32,600 bases of DNA from Candidatus Nanopelagicales bacterium (GTDB taxonomy: Bacteria > Actinomycetota > Actinomycetes > S36-B12 > UBA5976), in contig JAOATY010000043.1 of the NCBI GenBank assembly GCA_030157865.1, positions 1 through 32,600 on the forward strand. Direction: 5' to 3'. The notes beneath the pieces are model-generated. The model did not search any database. It was not told the DNA's origin and was given only the letters and a program-made list of their open reading frames with translations. Position 1 is the first letter of the stretch; every line of letters begins with the position of its first letter. Positions 1-7,277 of this stretch are shown here, piece after piece. Made by a program: the position numbers and the translations under genes.

Positions 1-410
1 CTCCAGCCCACATCACCGTCGACCGCCAAGGCTCTCCCCGAGCTGCCGGTGGACTATCAGTAATTCCTCGCGACCTCGTTCGCTTTGGCATGATGATGCG
101 CGATGGTGGCATGGGAACTGTTGATCCGACTTTCTTGGAGGACGCCTTCCAAGGTGGCAGTGATGAGCAATGGGCAACTGGCGACTTCAAAGATTTCTTT
201 GTTGGCGGTCGCTACCGATCCTTCTGTTACAAACCGGGTGTTGACCCAGATGTAATCATGGGCATTGGAATCCACGGGCAAATGCTTTACGTTGATCGCC
301 CACGCGGAGTAGTTATTGCGAAGCAATCATCATGGCCAAACCCAGATTCAGAAGAAATGCATCTAGACGCATTTCATGCTTGCCGGGCGATCGCCCATGC
401 ACTTGGGTAA
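1..410 (+). CDS. Serine hydrolase, beta-lactamase family (class C / NylB-like), 3' part
   Basis: This is the C-terminal part of a gene whose start lies left of the window. The frame is open from base 3 and ends in TAA at 408-410. It encodes about 135 residues. Near the start it reads GGLSVIPRDLVRFGMMM, the helix region conserved in class C beta-lactamase-like esterases and 6-aminohexanoate-dimer hydrolases. Later it has GIGIHGQMLYVD, where the HGQ stretch corresponds to the third (KTG-like) active-site motif on the beta-strand, and then a typical VVIAKQSSWP strand. The nucleophile SxxK motif is outside the window. Family membership is well supported. The substrate cannot be told, and esterase or amidase activity on small molecules is possible. 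It is the only plus-strand gene and converges on the ABM-fold gene with a 39-bp gap. Confidence 0.85.
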   Translation, partial: PAHITVDRQGSPRAAGGLSVIPRDLVRFGMMMRDGGMGTVDPTFLEDAFQGGSDEQWATGDFKDFFVGGRYRSFCYKPGVDPDVIMGIGIHGQMLYVDRPRGVVIAKQSSWPNPDSEEMHLDAFHACRAIAHALG

Positions 411-412
411 GT

Positions 413-469
413 AATTACGCCTGTAATTCCCAGTACTTACCACAGGAAATTACGCCTGTAATTCCCAGT
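413..469. repeat. 22-bp direct repeat, two copies, each a small stem-loop
   Basis: Positions 413-434 and 448-469 are identical (AATTACGCCTGTAATTCCCA plus GT). Each copy holds a perfect 6-bp inverted repeat, AATTAC-GCCT-GTAATT. The right copy is the last codons and stop of the minus-strand ABM gene. The left copy lies just after the stop of the plus-strand hydrolase. A local tandem duplication of the gene end is the simplest origin. A weak bidirectional transcription end between the convergent genes is possible, but there is no GC-rich stem or clear T-run. Confidence 0.8.
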
Positions 470-740
470 GCGTAACCTCTGGTGGGTTTGCAAAAAACGG
501 TCCGATTAATCCACGCCATTGCGTAAATAGATCTGACTCGCGGAAACCAACCATGTGGTCATCGACTGTGTCCCAGCCAATTGCGATCAAGTAAGTTGAT
601 GGCTTTTCAACACCTCGGTGCACGTGAATAACTTGAAAACCTTTAGCTTGCGAAACAACAGCCTTGGCTTGTTCCATAGCGGCTTCGAATTCAAGTTCTT
701 TTCCTGGCACGATCTCCATGAATGCAGTTTCCATAATCAT
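450..740 (-). CDS. Antibiotic biosynthesis monooxygenase (ABM) fold protein
   Basis: This is a 96-residue protein starting MIMETAFMEIVPGKELEFEAA. The pattern matches the dimeric alpha-beta barrel ABM/YgiN-like family: a first strand, a PGKE turn, a helix with EAAMEQAKAVV, a strand FQVIHVHRGVE, the strand YLIAIGWDTVDDH, and FRESDLFTQW before a final helix and strand. Members are small cofactor-free or heme-related oxygenases or stress proteins. The substrate cannot be assigned. The start at 740 is chosen because AAAGGT lies about 10 bases upstream, at the very end of the ABC-F gene. The open frame extends to an ATG at 773, but that would overlap the ABC-F gene by 23 bases. It is the last gene of the alpha-operon extension. 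Its 3' end is duplicated downstream (see repeat). Confidence 0.75.
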   Translation of the reverse strand: MIMETAFMEIVPGKELEFEAAMEQAKAVVSQAKGFQVIHVHRGVEKPSTYLIAIGWDTVDDHMVGFRESDLFTQWRGLIGPFFANPPEVTHWELQA

Positions 741-750
741 GGTTGCCAGA

Positions 751-2424
751 TTACCTTTTGGCTCGCTTCTCATCCCACACTGGCTCGTCAGATTCTCGAA
801 CTGTGGAATCTCCGCCGAAAACTACGAAGCGATCCATAGTTCTCGAGAACCATCGATCATGAGTAACGGCAAGCACAGTTCCTTCGAAGGCATCAAGTGC
901 TCGCTCTAACGCTTCAGCAGATTCCAAGTCGAGGTTGTCAGTTGGTTCATCCAGTAGCAATAAAGTTGCGCCGGATAATTCAAGTAACAGAATTTGGAAT
1001 CTGGCCTGCTGGCCGCCAGATAGTGATTCAAACTTTTGTTCACTTGCTCCAGCTAAGCCGTAGCGATCCAAAGCTCGAGCTGATTGCTCTTGTTGCATGC
1101 CACTTCGATGTTCGTCGCCACGATGCAAAATCTCAATCAAAGTCTTGCCCATAAGTTCTGGATGATGATGTGTTTGCGCGAACCAGCCTGGTCTAATTCG
1201 AGCCCCAAGTTTTGCAACGCCAGTATGCGCAACTGGGTCGATCGTGACGTCACTAATTGGCAGGTGCTCTAACTCAGGTTCGGATCCACCAGCTGCAAGA
1301 AGGCGCAAGAAGTGACTCTTGCCAGAACCATTAGCGCCAAGGATTCCTACCCGTTCGCCAAACCAGATCTCAAGATCAAATGGTTCAACTAATCCAGTTA
1401 GTGAAAGCTGCTCACAAACCACGGCCCGCTTTCCAGTGCGGCCGCCCTTTAGACGCATCTTCACATTTTGTTCAATTGGAATTTCTTGCGGTGGACCAAT
1501 CTCTTCAAACTTCTTTAATCGAGTTTGAGCTGCTTGATAGCGCGAAGCTAAACCATCATTGAATTTTGCTTTGACCTTGAGTGTCTGAACTAAATCTTTA
1601 ATCTTTTGGTGCTCTTCATCCCAGCGACGTCTTAGTTCTTCCAATCGAGCAAAGCGATCTTTACGGGCTTGGCCATGACTGGCGAATCCCCCACCATGAA
1701 TCCAAACTGAGTTTCCAGCATGGCCTAACTCAAGTGTCACAATCTGCTTTGCGGTATTGGCTAACAACTCACGATCATGGCTTACGTAAAGCACCGTTTT
1801 CTTGGTTTCGTTTAACTGATCTTCTAACCATTTCTTGCCAGGTACATCAAGGTAGTTATCTGGCTCATCAAGTAGCAGAACTTCTTCCGGGCCACGCAAC
1901 AAAGCTTCTAGAACCAGTCGCTTTTGCTCGCCACCAGAAAGACTTCCCGCTGATCGATTCTGCGCTTGATCAAACGGCAATTGGATCGCCGCCATAGTGC
2001 AGACATCCCAAAGCACTTCAATGTCGTAACCGCCAACATCAGCCCAGTCCGCAATTGCTTGCGCGTAAGCCATTTGATTCTTTTCGCTTTCGTCTTCCAT
2101 CATGGCTAGTTCGGTGGCATCGATACGAGCAGCCGTTTGAGCAATAGCAGGTGGGGCAACAGTGAGCAGTAAGTCTCGAACTGTGCCATCGGTCATGTGT
2201 CCCACGAACTGACGCATAACGCCAAGTCCGCCAGTGCGAGCGATACTTCCCTCATGCGGCTGCTCATCGCCGGCAATCATTTTCATGAGCGTTGATTTAC
2301 CTGCGCCATTTGCGCCAATGAGTGCAGTGATCGCACCTTCGCCTACGCGGAAGGAAACATCAAGTAACAGAATTCGACCGTCAGGAAGTGAATAAGTTAC
2401 ATGCTGGACATCAAGATGCCCCAT
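751..2424 (-). CDS. ABC-F family ATPase (soluble tandem ABC protein)
   Basis: This 557-residue protein has two ATP-binding cassettes and no membrane segments, as in the ABC-F class acting on ribosomes. Cassette 1 has Walker A GANGAGKST (residues 37-45), signature LSGGEQKR, Walker B VLLLDEPDNYLDV and switch VSHDRE. A charged linker (about residues 255-320, rich in R, E and K) follows. Cassette 2 has GANGSGKSH, LSGGQQARF, LLLLDEPTDNLDL and AVTHDR. Both catalytic Glu residues are present. The second Walker A ends in SH instead of ST or TT. The opening (MGHLDVQHVTYSLPDGR) resembles an actinobacterial subgroup distinct from EttA. The ATG overlaps the end of truA by 14 bases, so it is translationally linked to the ribosomal operon. 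That context fits a translation-factor role, but antibiotic protection cannot be excluded. Confidence 0.88.
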   Translation of the reverse strand: MGHLDVQHVTYSLPDGRILLLDVSFRVGEGAITALIGANGAGKSTLMKMIAGDEQPHEGSIARTGGLGVMRQFVGHMTDGTVRDLLLTVAPPAIAQTAARIDATELAMMEDESEKNQMAYAQAIADWADVGGYDIEVLWDVCTMAAIQLPFDQAQNRSAGSLSGGEQKRLVLEALLRGPEEVLLLDEPDNYLDVPGKKWLEDQLNETKKTVLYVSHDRELLANTAKQIVTLELGHAGNSVWIHGGGFASHGQARKDRFARLEELRRRWDEEHQKIKDLVQTLKVKAKFNDGLASRYQAAQTRLKKFEEIGPPQEIPIEQNVKMRLKGGRTGKRAVVCEQLSLTGLVEPFDLEIWFGERVGILGANGSGKSHFLRLLAAGGSEPELEHLPISDVTIDPVAHTGVAKLGARIRPGWFAQTHHHPELMGKTLIEILHRGDEHRSGMQQEQSARALDRYGLAGASEQKFESLSGGQQARFQILLLELSGATLLLLDEPTDNLDLESAEALERALDAFEGTVLAVTHDRWFSRTMDRFVVFGGDSTVRESDEPVWDEKRAKR

Positions 2425-3265
2425 CAGAATCCCTTACTTGCAATGTTTCTGCGATCCGCTTGGCGTACTCACTGGCATCGGGATACTTAACGTCAACCAA
2501 AGTTAGACCTAAAGCTGGTGCAGCAAAGACATGAGCTTCACGCTCCCTGCCCGCTAAATAATTTTCTAGCCAAGCCCTATCGAACTTACCTTCGCCAATA
2601 GCCAGGACTGCCCCGATTAATCCGCGCACCATTGAATAGCAAAACGCATCTGCTTCCAATTCAACTTTGATTAATCCGTCAGCAGTTTCAGTCCAGTCAA
2701 ACTTCATCAAAGTTCGAATGGTTGTGGCACCTTCCCGCTTTTTACAGAACGCCGAGAAGTCATGTAGCCCAATTAATACTTGGCTGGCTTCATTCATGGC
2801 TGGAACATCAAGTGGCAGATAACTGCGATGTGCTCGATCGCGCAGCAATGGATTGCGCTGGCCTTGATAAATCAAGTACTCGTAACTTCGAGACAAAGCC
2901 GCAAATCTGGCATCAAAGTCTGGGGTTGTGACTTCAAGCTCCTGGATCGAAACGTCTTCCGGCAAGATGGCATTGATTTTGTATGTTAGATCTTTCATTT
3001 CCATTGCATCTGTTTGAGCAATGTCGAAATGAATCACCTGGGCTGTCGCATGAACTCCGGCATCTGTTCGACCGGCGCACTGCACAATCACGCGATCTAC
3101 GCGAAGCAAAGTCGAAATGGCATCTTCCAGAACGCCTTGCACGGTGCGACGATCTGGTTGCATTCCCCAGCCAGAGAAATCTTTACCGTCGTATGCAATT
3201 TTGCCGCGAATGCGAATGAGCCCCTGCGCTGCGTTAGCAACGAGGGGCTCATTCGATAGAACCAT
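2411..3265 (-). CDS. truA: tRNA pseudouridine synthase A
   Basis: TruA converts uridines 38-40 of tRNA anticodon arms to pseudouridine. The 284-residue product has the family core: RGKIAYDGKDFSGWGMQP near the N-terminus, then CAGRTDAGVHATAQV with the catalytic Asp at residue 68. Later come LPLDVPAMNEASQVLIGLHDFSAF, the C-terminal half FCYSMVRGLIG, and the end motif FAAPALGLTLVDVKYP. It follows rplQ by only 4 bases, a common actinobacterial arrangement. The ATG at 3265 has no good Shine-Dalgarno site, and the first roughly 15 residues precede the conserved core. No ATG, GTG or TTG lies in frame between that ATG and the core, so this start is kept. Codons 4-18 encode a perfect 13-bp hairpin (see separate entry), which may limit initiation or read-through. 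Confidence 0.95.
   Translation of the reverse strand: MVLSNEPLVANAAQGLIRIRGKIAYDGKDFSGWGMQPDRRTVQGVLEDAISTLLRVDRVIVQCAGRTDAGVHATAQVIHFDIAQTDAMEMKDLTYKINAILPEDVSIQELEVTTPDFDARFAALSRSYEYLIYQGQRNPLLRDRAHRSYLPLDVPAMNEASQVLIGLHDFSAFCKKREGATTIRTLMKFDWTETADGLIKVELEADAFCYSMVRGLIGAVLAIGEGKFDRAWLENYLAGREREAHVFAAPALGLTLVDVKYPDASEYAKRIAETLQVRDSDGAS
3213..3255 (-). promoter_or_regulatory. 13-bp perfect hairpin in the first codons of truA
   Basis: On the minus strand CGAATGAGCCCCT (3255-3243) pairs perfectly with AGGGGCTCATTCG (3225-3213) across a 17-base loop. It begins about 10 bases after the truA ATG and lies directly downstream of rplQ. There is no U-run after it, so it is not a classical intrinsic terminator. 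It may reduce truA expression relative to the ribosomal genes or mark an mRNA processing site. The pairing is read directly. The function is inferred. Confidence 0.75.
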
Positions 3266-3269
3266 TTAT

Positions 3270-3902
3270 TTACGCTTCGTCAGATTTTTCTTCTGAAGAC
3301 GCTTCTTCTTCTGAAGACGCTTCTTCTTCGATTACTGCAACTTCTTCCGCTGCTGCAACTTCTTCAACTGAGTCAACAACTTCGTCAACAACAGTCTCTG
3401 ATGGAGCATCTTCTGCTGCAACTTCATCGACTACTACTGCGGCTGCGGCTGCTTCCTTAGCTGCTGCAGCGTCTTTTGCTGCCTTGGCCATTTCGGCTTC
3501 CTTTGCTGCTCGACGAGCAACACCTTCAGCAGCGCGAGCTGCATCAAGAGCTTCGACAAGTTCAATCACTGCCATAGGAGCGTTGTCGCCCTTACGTGGA
3601 CCAATCTTGACGATGCGGGTGTAGCCACCTTCGCGGTTTTCGTAGCGTGGACCAATCTCAGCGAAAAGTGTGTGCACTACATCCTTGTTGCGGATGACTG
3701 TCAAAACTCGACGACGGGCATGTAGATCGCCCTTCTTTGAGATTGTGATCAATCGCTCTGCAACCGGACGCAGACGACGTGCGCGTGCTTCAGTCGTTGT
3801 GATGCGACCATGCTCGAACAACGCAGTTGCGAGGTTAGCCAAGATTAGGCGTTCGTGTGATGGACTTCCGCCCATTCGCTTGCCCTTGGATGGCTGTGGC
3901 AT
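3270..3902 (-). CDS. rplQ: 50S ribosomal protein bL17 with long acidic C-terminal tail
   Basis: bL17 binds 23S rRNA near the exit region of the large subunit. The product begins [25 protein letters not shown] and continues with [22 protein letters not shown] and the [31 protein letters not shown] block that ends the globular domain near residue 120. The remaining about 90 residues are Ala/Glu/Val-rich and finish in repeated EEASSEE units, giving 210 residues against roughly 120 in most bacteria. Long tails are known in actinobacterial bL17, but this one is strikingly acidic for a ribosomal protein. The start has GGAGAG upstream. It sits 40 bases after rpoA and 4 bases before truA. Confidence 0.97.
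   Translation of the reverse strand: MPQPSKGKRMGGSPSHERLILANLATALFEHGRITTTEARARRLRPVAERLITISKKGDLHARRRVLTVIRNKDVVHTLFAEIGPRYENREGGYTRIVKIGPRKGDNAPMAVIELVEALDAARAAEGVARRAAKEAEMAKAAKDAAAAKEAAAAAVVVDEVAAEDAPSETVVDEVVDSVEEVAAAEEVAVIEEEASSEEEASSEEKSDEA
3291..3326. repeat. 18-bp perfect tandem repeat in rplQ
   Basis: Two abutting copies of TTCTGAAGACGCTTCTTC (3291-3308 and 3309-3326) encode the repeated acidic EEASSE units at the end of bL17. The unit length is a multiple of three, so changes in copy number keep the frame. This is consistent with tail growth by replication slippage. Confidence 0.9.
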
Positions 3903-3942
3903 GTTTCTCTCCTGTCAATTCGTTACTGGAAACGAGAGCTCG

Positions 3943-5064
3943 TTAGAGCTGCTCGTCCTCAGCGAAACTTTGGTCATCATCGGCTGTTGCATCATCAGCT
4001 GACACTTCAGCAGGTGCTGCTTCGGACTGGAAAGTTGCATATGAACCAGCTGGTGCAAATGCTTCTTCTTCGTCTTCGTTGTAATCATCGTCAAATGCCG
4101 ATGCGTACTGGCTTGGGTCAAATCCTGGAGGTGAATCCTTCAGTGCAATTCCCATGGAAGCTAACTTGTCCTTGACTTCATCAATTGACTTAGCGCCAAA
4201 GTTACGAATGTCCATCAAGTCTGCTTCGGAGCGAGTGATTAGTTCTCCAACAGTGTGGATACCTTCACGCTTTAGGCAGTTGTATGAACGAACTGTTAGG
4301 TCAAGTGCTTCAACCGGCATGCTTAGCTGTTCGGCTGCAAACTGATCAGTTACTGATGGACCAATTTCGATACCTTCAGCGTCAACGTTAAGTTCACGAG
4401 CTAGACCGAATAGTTCAACAAGTGTTGCTCCAGCAGATGCGATTGCATCGCGTGGTGCGATTGAACCCTTGGTCTCAACATCGATTACAAGTGAGTCAAA
4501 GTCAGTGCGCTGTTCAACACGTGTTGCTTCAACCTTGTAAGTGACCTTAAGAACTGGTGAATAGATTGAGTCGATTGGAATTCGCCCAATTTCGCCACCG
4601 GAAGCCTTGTTGTTAGCTGCCGAGATGTAACCGCGACCCTGTTCAACAACGATTTCCATGTCTAGCTTGCCCTTGTCATTCAGGGTAGCTAGGAACAATT
4701 CTGAGTTGAAGATTTCAACACCAGCTGGTGGCGCAATGTCAGCAGCTGTAACTGGGCCTGGGCCCTGCTTCTTTAGGTACATAGTTACTGGCTCGTCGAA
4801 CTGTGAAGACACAACCAAGTTCTTTAGGTTCAGAATGACTTCAGTGATGTCTTCCTTAACGCCTTCGATGGTGGTGAATTCATGTAGCACGCCATCAAGC
4901 TTGATGCTTGTGATTGCTGCACCTGGAATGGATGAAAGCAAGGTACGGCGTAGTGAGTTGCCAAGTGTGTAACCAAAACCTGGTTCTAGCGGTGCAAGCA
5001 CAAAGCGGGAACGAGTTTCGGATAGTACTTCTTCTTTTAGTTCTGGGCGGACTGAGATCAGCAC
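3943..5064 (-). CDS. rpoA: DNA-directed RNA polymerase alpha subunit
   Basis: RpoA dimerises to nucleate RNA polymerase assembly and contacts promoters and activators through its C-terminal domain. The 373-residue product has the N-terminal domain ([40 protein letters not shown], residues about 21-60). The CTD carries the conserved [17 protein letters not shown] and [14 protein letters not shown] helices that bind UP elements. After the CTD comes an acidic tail of about 60 residues rich in D and E ([13 protein letters not shown] and similar), longer than in E. coli (329 residues total). The start codon is GTG with GGAAGGA six to eight bases upstream. It lies between rpsD and rplQ as usual in the alpha operon. 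Confidence 0.98.
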   Translation of the reverse strand: MLISVRPELKEEVLSETRSRFVLAPLEPGFGYTLGNSLRRTLLSSIPGAAITSIKLDGVLHEFTTIEGVKEDITEVILNLKNLVVSSQFDEPVTMYLKKQGPGPVTAADIAPPAGVEIFNSELFLATLNDKGKLDMEIVVEQGRGYISAANNKASGGEIGRIPIDSIYSPVLKVTYKVEATRVEQRTDFDSLVIDVETKGSIAPRDAIASAGATLVELFGLARELNVDAEGIEIGPSVTDQFAAEQLSMPVEALDLTVRSYNCLKREGIHTVGELITRSEADLMDIRNFGAKSIDEVKDKLASMGIALKDSPPGFDPSQYASAFDDDYNEDEEEAFAPAGSYATFQSEAAPAEVSADDATADDDQSFAEDEQL

Positions 5065-5122
5065 AGTTATTTCCTTCCGGCGACGACCACTATTTGAAGT
5101 CGCTGTTTGATGGGGATGTTAA

Positions 5123-5749
5123 TTACTTGGAGTAAAGTTCGACGATCAACTGTTCCTGGACCTGAGTGTCAATGACCTCACGTGCAGGTAGGGAGTGGAC
5201 CAAGATGCGCATGCCAGCTGGAATAACTTCCAACCAAGCAGGAACGGTACGTTCGCCAATTTCTGCGTAAGCAACCTGGAATGGTGTCATTTCAAGTGAA
5301 GACTTACGAACTTCAATAACGTCGTTAGGGCTAACGCGGAAAGACGGGATGTCTACCTTCTGGCCATTAACAACGATATGTCCGTGACGAACAATCTGAC
5401 GTGCCATGTCGCGGCTCTTTGCAAAGCCAGCGCGGAAAATGACATTGTCTAGACGTGATTCAAGAATGCGAAGTAGGTTTTCACCAGTCTTGCCGTGCTT
5501 ACGGCTAGCTTCTTCGTAGTATCCGCGGAACTGCTTTTCAAGCACACCGTAAATACGTGCAGTCTTCTGCTTTTCACGCATCTGCAATAAGTACTCAGAT
5601 TCCTTGGCGCGTCCACGACCATGCTGGCCTGGAGGGTAAGGACGGGATTCCATTGGGCACTTTGGTGAATCACACTTTGAGCCCTTAAGGAATAGCTTTG
5701 TTTTTTCGCGACGGCAACGCTTGCAATCGGGACCGGTATAACGAGCCAT
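5123..5749 (-). CDS. rpsD: 30S ribosomal protein uS4, zinc-binding form
   Basis: uS4 is a primary 16S rRNA binder that nucleates 30S assembly and, in E. coli, represses its operon. The 208-residue product begins MARYTGPDCKRCRREKTKLF. Cys residues at 9, 12, 26 and 31 form the N-terminal zinc knuckle, so this is the C+ type. The S4 RNA-binding domain is visible as RLDNVIFRAGFAKSRDMARQIVRHGHIVVNGQKVDIPSF (about residues 98-136). The start has AGGAG about ten bases upstream. It sits 26 bases after rpsK and 58 bases before rpoA. Autoregulation by uS4 in this organism cannot be judged from the sequence. Confidence 0.98.
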   Translation of the reverse strand: MARYTGPDCKRCRREKTKLFLKGSKCDSPKCPMESRPYPPGQHGRGRAKESEYLLQMREKQKTARIYGVLEKQFRGYYEEASRKHGKTGENLLRILESRLDNVIFRAGFAKSRDMARQIVRHGHIVVNGQKVDIPSFRVSPNDVIEVRKSSLEMTPFQVAYAEIGERTVPAWLEVIPAGMRILVHSLPAREVIDTQVQEQLIVELYSK

Positions 5750-5775
5750 GAGTTTTGTCTCCTAAATTCTTCGTA

Positions 5776-6183
5776 TCAGACGCGGCGACGCTTTGGCGGG
5801 CGGCATCCGTTATGAGGGACAGGGGTCATGTCTTGGATCGTTCCGACCTCAAGACCAGAGGCCTGCAGGGAACGGATCGCAGTTTCGCGACCTGAGCCTG
5901 GGCCCTTTACAAAAACATCAACTTTCTTCATACCGTGTTCCATCGCACGCTTTGCAGCAGCTTCGGCAGCCATCTGGGCAGCGAAAGGTGTGCTCTTACG
6001 GCTTCCCTTGAAACCAACCTGGCCAGCAGATGACCAAGAGATAACAGCACCAGATGGATCGGTGATTGAAACGATTGTGTTGTTGAATGTTGACTTGATG
6101 TAGGCCTGACCTACAGCAACATTCTTCTTTTCCTTGCGACGGATTTTCTTAGCACCGGCCGCAGTAGCTTTCTTTGGAGGCAT
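5776..6183 (-). CDS. rpsK: 30S ribosomal protein uS11
   Basis: uS11 lies on the 30S platform and helps form the mRNA exit and Shine-Dalgarno cleft. The 135-residue product has a basic lysine-rich N-terminus ([18 protein letters not shown]) and the family core [38 protein letters not shown] and [19 protein letters not shown]. It ends in [16 protein letters not shown]. Length and order are normal for actinobacteria. AAGGA sits five to six bases before the ATG. It is the third ribosomal gene of the alpha operon after rpmJ and rpsM. Confidence 0.98.
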   Translation of the reverse strand: MPPKKATAAGAKKIRRKEKKNVAVGQAYIKSTFNNTIVSITDPSGAVISWSSAGQVGFKGSRKSTPFAAQMAAEAAAKRAMEHGMKKVDVFVKGPGSGRETAIRSLQASGLEVGTIQDMTPVPHNGCRPPKRRRV

Positions 6184-6219
6184 TGGATTCCTTTTTCTCG
6201 ATTGGGAAGAGGTCAGTGA

Positions 6220-6597
6220 CTACTTAGTCACTTTCTTCTTTCCAGCCACGGTCTTCTTCGGACCTTTACGGGTACGGGCGTTGGTGTGGGTGCGCTGTCC
6301 ACGGACAGGCATTCCACGACGATGACGGATTCCTTGGTACGAACCGATTTCAATCTTGCGACGAATATCTGCTTGTACCTCGCGACGAAGGTCACCTTCA
6401 ATTTTGAAGTTGGCTTCGATGTATTCGCGTAACGGAATCAATTGCTCATCCGTTAGGTCCTTAACGCGAAGATCTGGGCTAATGCCGGTAGCCGCAAGGA
6501 TTTCATCCGCGCGGGTACGGCCAATGCCGAAGATATATGTGAGGGCGATCTCTAGACGCTTTTCGCGCGGGAGGTCGACACCAACAAGGCGTGCCAT
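6220..6597 (-). CDS. rpsM: 30S ribosomal protein uS13
   Basis: uS13 is in the 30S head and contacts the P-site tRNA and bridges to the 50S. The 125-residue product shows [34 protein letters not shown], the helix-hairpin-helix-like segment, then the [23 protein letters not shown] tail characteristic of the family. Only a weak Shine-Dalgarno match is visible upstream. A relatively long gap (154 bases) separates it from rpmJ. That gap has an imperfect CCGAAT/ATTCGG inverted repeat but no convincing promoter or gene. Confidence 0.98.
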   Translation of the reverse strand: MARLVGVDLPREKRLEIALTYIFGIGRTRADEILAATGISPDLRVKDLTDEQLIPLREYIEANFKIEGDLRREVQADIRRKIEIGSYQGIRHRRGMPVRGQRTHTNARTRKGPKKTVAGKKKVTK

Positions 6598-6751
6598 CAG
6601 GCGTAACTCATTTCTTTTCGTGGTAAAGGTCTCGCACGTTCACCATTCCTTGCCGCCTGACAAGGTTCTCAGCCTTTACACACCTGAGAGTGTCGTTCCG
6701 AATTCACGCACGCGTTCATTCGGGATCGGGTGATCGTCTTATGTCGTTGTC

Positions 6752-6865
6752 TTATCCCTGACGCTGTTTGTGGCGTGGGTTTTCGCAAATAACCATGACT
6801 ACACCATGACGACGAATGACTTTACACTTGTCGCACATTGGCTTAACTGAGGGATTAACCTTCAC
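6752..6865 (-). CDS. rpmJ: 50S ribosomal protein bL36, zinc-binding form
   Basis: This is a 37-residue gene read by hand: GTG start at 6865, TAA stop at 6752. The translation begins [20 protein letters not shown] and ends [12 protein letters not shown], which is the bL36 signature. Cys 11, 14 and 27 with His 32 form the zinc ribbon, so this is the C+ type. bL36 is a late-assembling 50S protein. It lies 14 bases downstream of infA and upstream of rpsM, the standard alpha-operon order. The ribosome binding site is weak (AGGAT). Confidence 0.95.
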   Translation of the reverse strand: MKVNPSVKPMCDKCKVIRRHGVVMVICENPRHKQRQG

Positions 6866-6879
6866 TTTTTAGATCCTGA

Positions 6880-7101
6880 TCACTTGTAGCGGTAGACAAT
6901 TCTTCCACGGGTTAGATCGTATGGAGATAGCTCCACAACAACCTTGTCATCAGGCAGGATACGGATGTAGTGCATACGCATCTTGCCGGAAATGTGTGCA
7001 AGTACTTTGTGACCATTTTCGAGTTCTACACGGAACATAGCGTTCGGCAGAGCCTCGGTGATAGTGCCCTCGATTTCGATGGCGCCGTCTTTTTTGGCCA
7101 T
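6880..7101 (-). CDS. infA: Translation initiation factor IF-1
   Basis: IF-1 occupies the A site of the 30S subunit during initiation. The 73-residue OB-fold protein reads [20 protein letters not shown], then [51 protein letters not shown] across the five strands. This is the canonical actinobacterial form and length. A purine-rich AAGGGAG lies about twelve bases before the ATG. The 176-bp gap upstream makes it the likely first gene of the alpha operon, although no strong promoter could be identified there. Confidence 0.98.
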   Translation of the reverse strand: MAKKDGAIEIEGTITEALPNAMFRVELENGHKVLAHISGKMRMHYIRILPDDKVVVELSPYDLTRGRIVYRYK

Positions 7102-7277
7102 AAAGGTCTTGTACTCCCTTGGAAGCGGCTCTCTTACGGAATTGCAAGAGGACCGACGTCCGATGTTACGGCAATACCCTGCAAAACATGAAATCCTGGG
7201 ATTGACCCCCTATTGAAATAAGGGTTTTTTCAATTTCAGGCCGGATGCCAATCGCAATAATTGGCTCAATTCTTCGG
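7102..7277 (-). other. map-infA intergenic region, possible alpha-operon promoter
   Basis: This is the longest gap inside the S10-spc-alpha block and has no coding potential I can support. It contains a 6-bp inverted repeat GCCAAT...ATTGGC near 7243-7261. It also has a 7-bp inverted repeat ATTGAAA...TTTCAAT, and a plus-strand CCCTATTGAAATAAGGG followed by six T, which resembles a terminator in the direction opposite to the genes. On the minus strand TTCATG and TAACAT are 18 bases apart and could be a weak promoter. None of these is certain. Confidence 0.4.

Noticed and set aside
7102-7277. A riboswitch or tRNA before infA
   Set aside because: The inverted repeats are short and isolated and match no riboswitch core or tRNA T-arm that I recognise.
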